Numbered from the stretch's first letter, positions 25,652 to 35,404 are shown. The stretch: DNA of 64,000 bases from Arthrobacter zhaoxinii (GCF_024385505.1 NZ_JANFLT010000007.1:110136-174135); one strand, 5' to 3'. Notes: a model not told the origin generated them from the letters alone. Made by a program: numbers and translations.

Positions 25652-26377
25652 ATGCGTACCTCCTCCTCCGTCCTCCTTGCCGCCGGCGGCACCGCCGCCC
25701 TGATGGCGCTCGGTCTGGGCCCCGCCGCCGCCCACGTGCACGTCACCCCTGACACCACTGCGGCCGGCGAATCCGCGCTGCTGACCTTCGACCTCTCGCA
25801 CGGCTGCGAGGGCTCCCCCACGAAGTCACTGACGTTCACCCTCCCGGACGAGCTGGTGGACGCCACCCCCACGGCCCACGCCGGGTGGGACATCAAGAAG
25901 GTCACCGAGGAACTGGCCGAACCGCGGACCCTGCCCAACGGCTCGCAGGTCAGCTCCCGGACTCACCAGATTGTCTACACGGCCAAGGAACCACTCGCCG
26001 ACGGCGTGCGGGACACCATTACCCTCGGGGTGGATCTGCCCGACGCCGAGGACACCACCCTTGCCTTCCCCGTGCTGCAGAGCTGTGAAAAGGGCGAGTC
26101 GGACTGGTCCCAGATTCCGGCGGCAGGCCAGACCGACCACGACCTGGACTCCCCCGCGCCGGCCGTGACCATCACGGAAGCGGACGACGACGATCACGGC
26201 GACCACGACGTCGATGACAGCCACGCCACCGCACCGGAACGCGCCTCCGCGGAGGACCGGAACGACGATGACGACGCCGCGGAGATTGCCGGCTACGTGG
26301 GACTCGGGGCGGGGCTGCTTGGCCTTGCCGCCGGTGTCACCGCGCTGATCCGCACCCGGGGCCGCAGCAGGGTCTAA
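25652..26377 (+). CDS. YcnI family (DUF1775) exported copper-associated protein
   Basis: 241 aa. A signal peptide (1-27) ends in AAA, placing His28 (HVHVTPD) at the mature N-terminus, the position of the copper-coordinating His in YcnI proteins. The DUF1775 domain spans about 28-165 (KSLTFTLPDEL, AGWDIKK, TLAFPVLQSCEKGE). It is followed by an Asp/His-rich stretch (about 178-200) that could bind metal, and a C-terminal transmembrane helix (about 212-234) with a basic tail, anchoring the domain outside the membrane. Confidence 0.87.
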   Translation: MRTSSSVLLAAGGTAALMALGLGPAAAHVHVTPDTTAAGESALLTFDLSHGCEGSPTKSLTFTLPDELVDATPTAHAGWDIKKVTEELAEPRTLPNGSQVSSRTHQIVYTAKEPLADGVRDTITLGVDLPDAEDTTLAFPVLQSCEKGESDWSQIPAAGQTDHDLDSPAPAVTITEADDDDHGDHDVDDSHATAPERASAEDRNDDDDAAEIAGYVGLGAGLLGLAAGVTALIRTRGRSRV

Positions 26378-26425
26378 CCCTGCCGGCCGGGGCCGCGGAC
26401 CCCGGACCGCACCCGTAACGGTTTC

Positions 26426-26462
26426 GCGTCAATCCGCCCCGCCCAGCGGGGCGGATTGACGC
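26426..26462. terminator. Strong inverted repeat after ycnI
   Basis: A perfect 17-bp stem GCGTCAATCCGCCCCGC (26426-26442) with its complement at 26446-26462, loop CCA. No T-run follows, so it is a terminator-like hairpin rather than a textbook intrinsic terminator. Confidence 0.65.
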
Positions 26463-26490
26463 ACCCCCGCCGGACGGCAATGGTGAGAGC

Positions 26491-27210
26491 ATGATCACCT
26501 TGGTACCCGGCTCCACGTCCCCGAAAACTTCCCTGTCCCGCAAGGCACTCGCCCTTACGGCTTTGCTGGCCCTCTCCGGTTCGGTCCTTGCCGGATGCGG
26601 TTCCCGGGACGAGGAAGACGCCGCGGTATCCACATCCGCGTCACCCGCCGTTTCCTCGCCGGCTTCACCGTCGGTGTCCGCCGGTGACAGCGCCACTCCA
26701 CCCGCCGCCGAGAGCGCCGCACCTTCCGCCTCGCCCGAAGCTGCCCCGGCTCCGTCACCGGCGGCCACGGACGGCGGAACAACAGCCGCCGGCCCCTGCA
26801 CGGCTGACATGCTCTCCGGCACTGTGGAGAGTGTTGCCGGCGGCGCCGGAGCAGACGGCATTTCCCGTGTCCTGATGCTGACCAACGTCTCCGCCGACGG
26901 CACCTGCACCGTGTCCGGCTATCCCGGAGTCTCCTACCTTGACGCTGCCGGGCAGCAGGTAGGTGCGCCGGCCGCCCGCACCGAGGGTGCCGGGGCCCTC
27001 CCCGTGACCCTGGCGCCCGGCCAGTCCGCGGCTGCCGAGCTGCGGGAAACCGTGGCGCAGAAGTACGGCGGCTGCCAGGTGCAGGAGACCGCGTCCCTGC
27101 TGGTTTATCCGCCGGAGGACACTGCTTCCCTGACCGTCCCCTACCCCTCCACGGGATGCAGCAACGCGGACATCGAACTGCTGCAGGTAGGGACCCTGCA
27201 GGCCCGCTGA
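26491..27210 (+). CDS. DUF4232-type lipoprotein
   Basis: 239 aa. A lipoprotein signal peptide has lipobox VLAGC with Cys36. A Ser/Pro/Ala/Thr-rich linker (about 45-105) is followed by an immunoglobulin-like DUF4232 domain (about 107-239) with conserved Cys: PCTADML, TCTVSGYPGVSYLD, GGCQVQE, TGCSNADIELL, giving two likely disulfides. Expected on the outer face of the membrane. These lipoproteins are common in actinobacteria and their function is unknown. Confidence 0.85.
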   Translation: MITLVPGSTSPKTSLSRKALALTALLALSGSVLAGCGSRDEEDAAVSTSASPAVSSPASPSVSAGDSATPPAAESAAPSASPEAAPAPSPAATDGGTTAAGPCTADMLSGTVESVAGGAGADGISRVLMLTNVSADGTCTVSGYPGVSYLDAAGQQVGAPAARTEGAGALPVTLAPGQSAAAELRETVAQKYGGCQVQETASLLVYPPEDTASLTVPYPSTGCSNADIELLQVGTLQAR

Positions 27211-27279
27211 TTTTCGGCCTGCAGCCGAACCCCCGGCGGCAGCGGCCAAACTGTCACCGGGGTGGGGAAGAATAGTGCC

Positions 27280-30200
27280 ATGACATCGGCGTCTTCGGTG
27301 CTAGCCAAGTTCACCCCCGCCACCCGGGAATGGTTCGAGGGTGCCTTCACTGCGCCCACCCCGGCACAGGTAGGAGCCTGGGAAGCCATCTCCGAGCGGG
27401 CCAACGCCCTGGTGGTCGCCCCCACCGGGTCGGGCAAAACCCTGGCCGCCTTCCTCTGGGCACTGGACAGCTTTATTGCCTCTGCCGCCGCGGACCCCGC
27501 CGTTCCCGCCCAGCTGCCTCTGGCGGAACTGCCGGCCCCAAAGCCCAAAGGCCGGAAGCGGAACACCGAACCCAAGCGAAAAACCAAGGTCCTCTACATT
27601 TCGCCGCTGAAAGCCCTCGGCGTCGACGTGGAACGCAACCTCCGTTCCCCGCTGATCGGCATCACCCAGACCGCCAAACGCCTCGGACTTCCGGCACCGT
27701 CCATCACCGTGGGGGTCCGGTCCGGCGACACCCCGCAGAATGAACGCCGCGCCCTGCTCACCCGGCCGCCGGACATCCTCATCACCACCCCCGAATCTTT
27801 GTTCCTGATGCTCACCTCGCAGGCGCGGGAAACCCTGGCCGAAGTGGAAACCGTGATTGTGGACGAGGTCCACGCGGTGGCCGGCACCAAACGCGGCGCC
27901 CATCTGGCCGTGACGCTGGCCCGGCTGGACGCCATGCTGGATAAACCCGTGCAGCGGATCGGCCTCTCCGCCACCGTGGAACCGCACGAAACCGTGGCCC
28001 GGTTCCTCGGCGGAAACGCGCCGGTGCGGATCGTGGCGCCCCAGTCGCGGAAGAACTGGAACCTTACCGTCACCGTTCCGGTGGAGGACATGACGGATCT
28101 GGGCAACGCACCTACCACCGAGGACACCGTGGAGGGCGGCTATGCCCCGCAGGCGAGCATCTGGCCGCATGTGGAGGAGAAGATTGTCGACCTCATCGAG
28201 GCCAACCGCTCCACCATCGTGTTCGCCAACTCCCGGCGCCTCGCCGAACGCATCACCGCCCGGCTGAACGAGATCCACGCCTTCCGGCTGGAGGCTGCGC
28301 AGGCGGCCACGGGAACCGACGGGATCTCACCGCCCGTGTCCCTGCCCGTGTCGCCGGCGCATCCGCCGGCCCAGGTCATGGCGCAGGCCGGGGTGTCCGT
28401 GCTGCGCCGTGCAGACCTGGCGGTGGAGGACGAGACCCCTGTCCTGGCACGCGCCCACCACGGCTCCGTGTCCCGGGACCAGCGGGCCCTGATCGAAGAC
28501 GACCTGAAATCCGGCCGGCTGCGCTGCGTGGTGGCCACCAGCTCCCTGGAACTGGGCATCGACATGGGCGCCGTGGACCTGGTGGTGCAGGTCGAATCCC
28601 CGCCCTCGGTCGCCAGCGGCCTGCAGCGGGTGGGCCGGGCCGGGCACCAGGTGGGCGAGATTTCCCAGGGCGTGATGTTCCCCAAGCACCGCGGGGACCT
28701 GCTGAACTCGGCCGTCACCGCCGAACGGATGCTCGCCGGGCAGATCGAACCGCTCGCCATTCCGGCCAACCCGCTGGACATCCTGGCCCAACAGACCGTG
28801 GCCGCCGCCGCACTGGGGTCCATCGATGTGGAGGAATGGTTCGACGTCGTCCGCCAATCGGCACCCTTTGCCGGCCTGCCGCGCTCCGCGTTCGACGCGA
28901 CCCTGGACCTGCTGTCCGGGCGTTATCCCTCGGACGAGTTCGCCGAGCTGCGGCCGCGGATTGTCTGGGACCGCACCGAAGGCACCATTACCGGCCGGCC
29001 CGGTGCGCAGCGCCTCGCCGTCACCTCGGGCGGCACCATCCCGGACCGCGGCCTCTTCGGGGTCTATCTGGTGGGTGATTCCGAAGGCAAAAACAGCCGC
29101 CGCGTCGGTGAACTCGACGAGGAGATGGTGTACGAATCCCGGGTCGGGGACATCTTCGCGCTGGGCGCCACGAGCTGGCGGATCGAAGACATCACCCACG
29201 ACCGCGTGCTGGTTTCGCCCGCCTTCGGCCAGCCCGGCAAGCTGCCGTTCTGGCGCGGGGACTCCCTGGGCCGGCCGGTGGAACTCGGCCGTGCCCTGGG
29301 CACCTTCGTCCGCGAAATGGCCGCCGCGGATGACGCCGCGGCACGGGAGCGGCTGGCCGCCGTCGGCCTCGATGAGTGGGCCGCCGGGAACCTGATCACC
29401 TACCTGCGGGACCAGCAGCAGGCCACCGATGTGGTGCCCAACGATCGGTCGCTGGTGGTGGAACGCTTCCACGACGAACTCGGCGACTGGCGGGTGGTCC
29501 TGCACAGCCCCTACGGCATGCCGGTGCACGCACCCTGGGCCCTCGCCGTCGGGGCACGGCTGCACGCCCGGTACGGGCTGGACGGTTCAGCCATGGCCTC
29601 CGACGACGGCATTGTGCTGCGGGTGCCGCTGATGGAGGACGAGCCGCCCGGCGCCGAACTGTTCCTCTTTGACCCCGAGGAACTCGACTCCATTGTCACC
29701 GCCGAAGTGGGCGGGTCGGCCCTGTTTGCCTCCCGGTTCCGGGAATGCGCGGCGCGGGCGCTGCTGCTGCCGCGGCAGAACCCGTCCAAGCGCACGCCCC
29801 TGTGGCAGCAGCGGCAGCGCTCCGCGCAGCTGCTGGATGTCGCCAAGAAGTACCCCACGTTCCCGATCCTGCTCGAAACGGTCCGGGAATGCCTGCAGGA
29901 TGTCTACGATCTGCCGGCCCTGAAGGACATTGCGTCCGGCATTGAGCGGCGCGAAATCCGGCTGGTGGAAACCACTACGCCCTCGCCGTCGCCGTTCGCC
30001 CGCTCCCTGCTGTTCGGCTACATGGGCGCCTTCCTGTACGAGGGCGATTCTCCGCTGGCGGAACGGAAAGCCGCCGCGCTTTCGCTGGACCCCACACTGC
30101 TCAATGAGCTGCTGGGCCGTGCCGAACTGCGCGAACTGCTGGACGCGCGGATCATTGCCCGGATCGAGAGCGAGCTTCAGCGGCTGGCTCCGGACCGCCA

Positions 30201-32151
30201 TGCCCGCGGACTGGAGGGCGTCGCAGACCTGCTGCGGCTGCTCGGGCCGCTGTCCGTGCCGGAGGTCGCCGCCCGTTTGCAGGCGGTGGAACCTGCCGAC
30301 GACGGCGAGGGGGACGCGGCTCCGTCTACCGCCGCCCCGGAGGACGCCGAAGAGCTGCTCGAGCAGCTGGTCCGGGCCAACCGGGCCCTGAAGATCGGCA
30401 TGGCCGGCAGCACCCGGTATGCCGCCATCGAAGACGCCGCCCGGCTGCGGGATGCCCTCGGTGTTCCGCTGCCGATGGGGGTGCCGCTGGCCTTCATCGA
30501 ACCGGTGGCCGACCCCCTGGGCGATCTGGTCGGCCGGTATGCCCGCACTCACGGTCCCTTTACTGCCGTGGAGGCCGCCACCCGGCTGGGCCTCGGCGTC
30601 GCCGTCGTCACCGGCACCCTGCAGCGGCTGGCCGGTGAGGGACGCGTCGCGGAAGGTGAATTCCGGCCCGCCGAAACGCTGCTGCTGGACGCGGCGGACG
30701 GCGTTGACTCTCCTCCCCCGGCCACCGTCCCCGGCACCCCCGGCGGAACCGAGTGGTGCGACGTCGAGGTGCTGCGGCGGCTGCGGCGCAGTTCGCTCGC
30801 GGCCCTGCGCTCCGAGGTGGAACCGGTGGACCCCGCCACCTACGGGCGGTTCCTGCCGGCCTGGCAGAACGTAGGTTCGTCATTGCGCGGGCTCGACGGC
30901 GTGGCCACCGTGATCGACCAGCTTTCCGGCGTGCCGATTCCGGCATCGGCCTGGGAACCGCTGATCCTGGGCTCCCGGGTGCGCGACTACGCCCCGGCCA
31001 TGCTGGATGAGCTGACCGCCACGGGCGAAGTGGTGTGGTCCGGCAGCGGCTCCCTGCCCGGCAACGACGGGTGGATTGCCCTGCACCTGGCGGAAAACGC
31101 GCCGCTCACACTCAATCCCGCCCCGGACTTCGAGCCCGGCGGCCTGCACCAGCGGCTGCTGGAGCTGCTGGGCAACGGCGGTGCGTACTTCTTCCGCCAG
31201 CTCGGCGACGGCCTCGCCGCGGACGGCATTGCCGAAACGGACGCGAACATCATCTCCGCCCTCTGGGAACTCGTCTGGGCCGGACGGATCAGCAATGACA
31301 CCTTCACCCCGGTTCGGTCCCTGCTCTCGAGCGGCAAAACCGCCCATAAGCAGCGGGCCGCCACACCCCGCGCCCGCACCGCGCGGATGGGACGGCTGGG
31401 CCGGGCGCCCGGGGCGTCGCTGACGGGCAGCTCCATGCGGCTCGCGGCAGGCGGCGCATCGGCCCCGGCACTCCGCAACGCACCGCCGCTGGTCGCCGGA
31501 CGGTGGAGCCTGCTCCCCGAAGTGGAAACCGACGCGACCCTGCATGCCCACGCCACGGCCGAGCTGATGCTGGACCGCTACGGCGTGGTCACCCGCGGCT
31601 CCGTGGCCAGCGAAGGCACGCCGGGCGGCTTCGCCCTGCTGTACCGGGTGCTGGCCCGGCTGGAAGAGATGGGCAGGTGCCGGCGCGGCTACTTCATTGA
31701 ACAGCTCGGTGCAGCCCAGTTCGCGGTGCCCGCCACCGTGGACCGGCTCCGCTCCTTCTCCGAAGACGCGCAGCTGAAGCAGCCCGAACCGTCCGCCATC
31801 GCCCTGGCCGCCACCGATCCGGCCAACCCCTACGGTGCCGCGCTGCCCTGGCCCACGCTGGAGGGCGGGCACCGGCCCGGGCGTAAGGCCGGTGCACTGG
31901 TGGTCCTGGTCGACGGCGACCTGGCGCTGTATGCCGAGCGCGGCGGCAAGACGCTGCTGACGTTCACCGAGGAGCCGGCGGCACTGGAGCTCTCGGCCGC
32001 CGCGCTGGTGCGGATCATCCGGCGCGGTGCGGCGGAAAAGATGGCCATTGAGAAGGTCAACGGGACCGATATCCTCGACACCGAAGCGGCACGGGCGCTG
32101 ACCGCCGCCGGTTTCTACACCACGCCGAAGGGGCTGCGCTACCGTGTCTGA
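27280..32151 (+). CDS. lhr: Lhr-type large ATP-dependent helicase
   Basis: 1623 aa from ATG 27280; the frame extends to a GTG at 27262. The N-terminal RecA-like core has APTGSGKT (47-54), a DEVH box (near 195), SATV, the SSLELGIDMG region and QRVGRAGH. The winged-helix and Lhr-specific domains follow to about residue 900. The C-terminal half matches the long Lhr-CTD. Lhr translocates 3'-5' on single-stranded DNA and unwinds RNA:DNA hybrids; the C-terminal domain of E. coli Lhr has been reported to have uracil-glycosylase activity. The gene lies 38 bp before nei2, a conserved pairing that points to a shared repair role. Confidence 0.95.
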   Translation: MTSASSVLAKFTPATREWFEGAFTAPTPAQVGAWEAISERANALVVAPTGSGKTLAAFLWALDSFIASAAADPAVPAQLPLAELPAPKPKGRKRNTEPKRKTKVLYISPLKALGVDVERNLRSPLIGITQTAKRLGLPAPSITVGVRSGDTPQNERRALLTRPPDILITTPESLFLMLTSQARETLAEVETVIVDEVHAVAGTKRGAHLAVTLARLDAMLDKPVQRIGLSATVEPHETVARFLGGNAPVRIVAPQSRKNWNLTVTVPVEDMTDLGNAPTTEDTVEGGYAPQASIWPHVEEKIVDLIEANRSTIVFANSRRLAERITARLNEIHAFRLEAAQAATGTDGISPPVSLPVSPAHPPAQVMAQAGVSVLRRADLAVEDETPVLARAHHGSVSRDQRALIEDDLKSGRLRCVVATSSLELGIDMGAVDLVVQVESPPSVASGLQRVGRAGHQVGEISQGVMFPKHRGDLLNSAVTAERMLAGQIEPLAIPANPLDILAQQTVAAAALGSIDVEEWFDVVRQSAPFAGLPRSAFDATLDLLSGRYPSDEFAELRPRIVWDRTEGTITGRPGAQRLAVTSGGTIPDRGLFGVYLVGDSEGKNSRRVGELDEEMVYESRVGDIFALGATSWRIEDITHDRVLVSPAFGQPGKLPFWRGDSLGRPVELGRALGTFVREMAAADDAAARERLAAVGLDEWAAGNLITYLRDQQQATDVVPNDRSLVVERFHDELGDWRVVLHSPYGMPVHAPWALAVGARLHARYGLDGSAMASDDGIVLRVPLMEDEPPGAELFLFDPEELDSIVTAEVGGSALFASRFRECAARALLLPRQNPSKRTPLWQQRQRSAQLLDVAKKYPTFPILLETVRECLQDVYDLPALKDIASGIERREIRLVETTTPSPSPFARSLLFGYMGAFLYEGDSPLAERKAAALSLDPTLLNELLGRAELRELLDARIIARIESELQRLAPDRHARGLEGVADLLRLLGPLSVPEVAARLQAVEPADDGEGDAAPSTAAPEDAEELLEQLVRANRALKIGMAGSTRYAAIEDAARLRDALGVPLPMGVPLAFIEPVADPLGDLVGRYARTHGPFTAVEAATRLGLGVAVVTGTLQRLAGEGRVAEGEFRPAETLLLDAADGVDSPPPATVPGTPGGTEWCDVEVLRRLRRSSLAALRSEVEPVDPATYGRFLPAWQNVGSSLRGLDGVATVIDQLSGVPIPASAWEPLILGSRVRDYAPAMLDELTATGEVVWSGSGSLPGNDGWIALHLAENAPLTLNPAPDFEPGGLHQRLLELLGNGGAYFFRQLGDGLAADGIAETDANIISALWELVWAGRISNDTFTPVRSLLSSGKTAHKQRAATPRARTARMGRLGRAPGASLTGSSMRLAAGGASAPALRNAPPLVAGRWSLLPEVETDATLHAHATAELMLDRYGVVTRGSVASEGTPGGFALLYRVLARLEEMGRCRRGYFIEQLGAAQFAVPATVDRLRSFSEDAQLKQPEPSAIALAATDPANPYGAALPWPTLEGGHRPGRKAGALVVLVDGDLALYAERGGKTLLTFTEEPAALELSAAALVRIIRRGAAEKMAIEKVNGTDILDTEAARALTAAGFYTTPKGLRYRV

Positions 32152-32189
32152 ATTGTTGACCCCGTGCACTGTCGAGCCGGGGAGGAACC

Positions 32190-32987
32190 GTGCCTGAGGG
32201 CGATACGATCTGGCGCGCCGCCCGGGACCTCAATGCCGTCCTGGCCGGCAAAGAGCTGACCCGGTGCGACATCCGTGTCCCCAAGTTCGCCACCACGGAT
32301 TTCACCGGCTCCACTGTGCAGGACGTGGTGTCCCGCGGCAAGCATCTGCTGATCCGCGGCGGCGATCCCGTGGACGGCTGGATTCTCCACTCCCATCTGA
32401 AGATGGAGGGGCTCTGGCACGTCTACGCCCGCGGAGAGAAGTGGCGGCGTCCGGCGTTCAAGGCCCGCTGCATCCTCGAGACGGACACCCACCAGGTGGT
32501 CGGGTTCGATCTGGGGTTCCTGCGGGTGCTGGGCCGTAAGGAAGAGGACGACGCCGTGGGCTACCTTGGTCCCGACCTGCTGGGACCGGATTGGGACGCC
32601 GAGGAAGCGCTGCGCCGCATCTCTGCCCAGCCCGAGCGGCCCATCGGCCTGGCGCTGCTGGACCAGCGTAACCTCGCCGGAATCGGCAACATTTACCGGT
32701 GCGAGCTGTGTTTTCTGGCCGGCATCCATCCGCTGACCCCGGTCTCCGACGTGCCGGACCTGCCGCGGCTGGTGGACCTGTCCAAGCGGCTGCTGGAAGT
32801 GAACAAGGCCCGGTCCCGTCGGATCACCACCGGCGCCATGGGGCGGGACCAGCTCTGGGTCTATAACCGGGAACGGCGCGGCTGCCTGCGCTGCGGCACC
32901 AAGGTGACGCATGAGCTGCTCGGCGACAACGAGATGGAGCTGCGGGACCTGTACTACTGCCCGCACTGCCAGCCGTTTCCGGGTTAG
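32190..32987 (+). CDS. Fpg/Nei family DNA glycosylase (Nei2 type)
   Basis: 265 aa, GTG start with GGGGAGGAACC upstream. Mature catalytic Pro2 and Glu3 follow the start (MPEGDTIWRAAR). The central helix-two-turn-helix contains LLDQRNLAGIGNIYRCE. The C-terminal zinc finger is CLRCG...YYCPHCQ. It is a bifunctional glycosylase/AP lyase for oxidised bases, most like actinobacterial Nei2. Placement directly after lhr suggests a single repair transcript. Confidence 0.92.
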   Translation: MPEGDTIWRAARDLNAVLAGKELTRCDIRVPKFATTDFTGSTVQDVVSRGKHLLIRGGDPVDGWILHSHLKMEGLWHVYARGEKWRRPAFKARCILETDTHQVVGFDLGFLRVLGRKEEDDAVGYLGPDLLGPDWDAEEALRRISAQPERPIGLALLDQRNLAGIGNIYRCELCFLAGIHPLTPVSDVPDLPRLVDLSKRLLEVNKARSRRITTGAMGRDQLWVYNRERRGCLRCGTKVTHELLGDNEMELRDLYYCPHCQPFPG

Positions 32988-33101
32988 CCCGGCAGCTCCG
33001 GGTTAGTCGGCGGAGGGATCGCTCCTCCCTGAAAGGTCATGGCCGGGCAGCTGTACTGCAGGGCCCCAAGCTGACCTTCATCGTCAACCGGGTGGGCGCG
33101 G

Positions 33102-33151
33102 GGATCGAGTCTGCAAAAGTTACCGTTCGCCGGATCGAGTCTGCAAGAGTT
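33102..33151 (+). repeat. Tandem 20-bp direct repeat in a non-coding gap
   Basis: GGATCGAGTCTGCAAAAGTT (33102-33121) recurs with one change at 33132-33151 (period 30). It is followed by an AT-richer stretch in which TGCAGATT appears twice. The 245-bp gap between nei2 and the VOC gene holds no other feature I can support. Confidence 0.6.
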
Positions 33152-33232
33152 GCAGATTTATGGCCTGAAAATGGTAATTGCTGCAGATTCGATTTCCGAT
33201 TCCCCGATAGGAGCGGGAGCTTCGGTGACAGA

Positions 33233-33634
33233 ATGCTGCGCATGGCCAATCATCGGAACTCGCGCAACGGCGGTCTGCAGCTGTCCTCGACGACCATCAG
33301 CTCCCCGGATCCGCGGGCACTCGCCTCGTTTTACGCACGGCTGCTGGAGTGGGAGACGGTAGCGTCCGAGCCGGATTGGGTGGTCTTGCATAACCCGGCC
33401 GGCGGCCCCGGATTGTCCTTTCACATCGACGAACACTACGTCCGCCCGGTATGGCCCTCCGCCGAGGGCAGCCAGCAGATGATGATGCACCTGGACATCC
33501 GGGTAGACGATTTGGACCGGGGCTCCGCCCACGCCAGCGAATGTGGTGCCGTGGCCGCCGAGTATCAGCCCCAGGAGGATGTACGGGTGTTCCTGGACCC
33601 GGACGGGCATCCCTTCTGCCTTTTCGTGGATTGA
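33233..33634 (+). CDS. VOC (glyoxalase/bleomycin-resistance) superfamily protein
   Basis: 133 aa from ATG 33233; ATG 33242 is equally possible, and the frame extends to 33092 through the repeat region. One VOC unit pair is visible: STTISSPDPRALASFYARLL, LSFHIDEHYVRP, HLDIRVDDLDRGSAHASECGA, and VFLDPDGHPFCLFVD. The His and Asp residues could form the metal site. Members include glyoxalases, dioxygenases and resistance proteins; the substrate is unknown. Confidence 0.82.
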   Translation: MLRMANHRNSRNGGLQLSSTTISSPDPRALASFYARLLEWETVASEPDWVVLHNPAGGPGLSFHIDEHYVRPVWPSAEGSQQMMMHLDIRVDDLDRGSAHASECGAVAAEYQPQEDVRVFLDPDGHPFCLFVD

Positions 33635-33663
33635 GGGCGGGGCAACTCCGGCCGCGGGCTCCC

Positions 33664-34530
33664 TTATCTCAGCTGCCGGCCGGCCCGCCGGACAGCGTCG
33701 CTGATGCGGTGCAGCCGCTGCGAGTCCAGCTTCCAGGCCTGCCAGTACAGCACGACGTCGCGGTGGGACTCGGCATCGAGGAGCACCAAGGTCCCGTCGT
33801 CCAGGTCCGTGCCCAGCTGCAGTTCCGGGAGCATGCCCCAGCCGAGGCCTGCACGGACCGCGGCCAGGAACGCTTCCGAGGACGGAACGGTGTGCCGGGG
33901 CGGAAGGCCGTCAGCGCCGCGCGCCTGCAGGAACCGGCGCTGCAGATCATCCTTGGCGTTGAACTGCACCACCGGCATGGCGGCCCAGTCGACGCCGTCC
34001 TCCCGTACGAAGCGCCGGTGCAGGCCCGGCGCCGCCACCGGGAGGTAGCGCATGGCACCCAACGCCTCGACCCTGCAGCCGTTGACCGGTGCCGGATCGG
34101 CGGTGACCGCGCCGATGACGTCCCCCTGGCGCAGCAGCCGCGCACTGTGGTCCTGGTCTTCCACATGCAGGTTTAAGGTGCTGTCCGTCCACCCGGCTGC
34201 GTCGGAAAGGACCGGCACGAACCACGTGGCGAGGGAGTCCGCATTGACGGCCACCGGCGTCGTCGTCCGCAGTGAAGTGTCACCGGAGAGTGCAAAGCGG
34301 GCCTCCCCCTCCAGCAGCTCCACCTGCCGGGCCATGCGCAGCAGGACCGCGCCCGCCTCCGTCGGCGTGCAGGGCACCGCGCGGCGGACGACGACTTGGC
34401 CCACGGAACTTTCCAGCGCCTTGATGCGCTGGCTTACGGCGGACGGGCTGATGTGCAGCCGGTCCGCCGCCGCTTCAAATGTTCCCTCGTCGACGACGGC
34501 GGACAGCGCACGGAGATGCTCGAAGTTCAT
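33664..34530 (-). CDS. LysR-type regulator of the ArgP/LysG group
   Basis: 288 aa. An N-terminal winged helix (MNFEHLRALSAVVDEGTFEA, then HISPSAVSQRIKALE) is followed by the periplasmic-binding-like effector domain. Divergent orientation to a LysE exporter gene, 70 bp apart, is the standard arrangement of LysG/LysE, in which the regulator senses lysine, arginine or a similar basic amino acid and activates the exporter. The spacer (34531-34599) should contain its operator, but no clear palindrome was identified. Confidence 0.9.
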   Translation of the reverse strand: MNFEHLRALSAVVDEGTFEAAADRLHISPSAVSQRIKALESSVGQVVVRRAVPCTPTEAGAVLLRMARQVELLEGEARFALSGDTSLRTTTPVAVNADSLATWFVPVLSDAAGWTDSTLNLHVEDQDHSARLLRQGDVIGAVTADPAPVNGCRVEALGAMRYLPVAAPGLHRRFVREDGVDWAAMPVVQFNAKDDLQRRFLQARGADGLPPRHTVPSSEAFLAAVRAGLGWGMLPELQLGTDLDDGTLVLLDAESHRDVVLYWQAWKLDSQRLHRISDAVRRAGRQLR

Positions 34531-34599
34531 GAAGCAAACCTAATGCATCCTTCAAATCTTTCGTTTGTCTGAACCGCCAGTGGTGGTTACCGTCGAGGC

Positions 34600-35196
34600 A
34601 TGTGGAGTATTTGGGTAACCGGCATGGTCACCGGACTGGGATTGATTGTCGCCATCGGGGCGCAGAATGCGTTTGTGCTGAGGCAGGGCCTGCGGCGGGA
34701 ACACATCGGCGTCGTGGTTGCCCTCTGCATCATCAGTGATGCCCTGTTGATCTTCGGCGGCACCGCCGGGATCGGGGCATTGGTGTCCCGGTTCCCGGCG
34801 GTCCTGGAAATCCTCCGCTGGGGCGGCGCGGCCTATCTCACCTGGTGGGGTATCCGGTCCCTGATCTCCGCCGCCAGGCCTTCAGTGCTGGAGGCGCAGG
34901 CACCCCGGGCTAAGGGCACGGTCGTCCTGACCACGCTCGCTCTGACCTTCCTGAACCCGCATGTCTATCTGGATACCGTGGTGCTCTTGGGCAGCATCGC
35001 GAACCAGTACGGGCCGGACACCCGCTGGATATTCGCGGCCGGCGCCGCCGTCGGCAGCCTGATCTGGTTCACGGCGCTGGGCTACGGGGCCCGTGCGCTG
35101 TCGGGGGTGCTGAACCGGCCGCGCACCTGGCAGATTGTGGATCTGCTGATCGGCATGGTCATGCTGGTCCTCGCCGTCCGGCTGGTCTTGGGCTAA
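34600..35196 (+). CDS. LysE/ArgO family amino-acid exporter
   Basis: 198 aa, about six transmembrane helices. The family motif GAQNAFVLRQGLRREH appears at about 20-35, with TFLNPHVYLDTVVLLG near 110-125. Exports lysine, arginine or analogues driven by proton motive force. Controlled by the divergent LysR gene. Confidence 0.92.
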   Translation: MWSIWVTGMVTGLGLIVAIGAQNAFVLRQGLRREHIGVVVALCIISDALLIFGGTAGIGALVSRFPAVLEILRWGGAAYLTWWGIRSLISAARPSVLEAQAPRAKGTVVLTTLALTFLNPHVYLDTVVLLGSIANQYGPDTRWIFAAGAAVGSLIWFTALGYGARALSGVLNRPRTWQIVDLLIGMVMLVLAVRLVLG

Positions 35197-35404
35197 CGGG
35201 GGTAAGCCTGAGCCAGCCTCGGCCAACCGAATTAAAGCCGTGTGGCCCTGACGCTGTAAAACGCGAAGCCCCAGCGACCGTCCGACACAGCATCCCACCG
35301 GGTGGTGCTCCTGTTACTTCCTGTTGTCACAGCAGCACCACCAGCAACAATGTCTGGGATGGCGTGCGGGCAAAGGGCAGCAGAACCTCCGCCTGCGCCT
35401 CCTG
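35197..35404. other. Gap without recognised features
   Basis: 208 bp between lysE and the siderophore operon. I see no open frame with a start site, hairpin with T-run, or repeat that can be supported. Confidence 0.4.
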
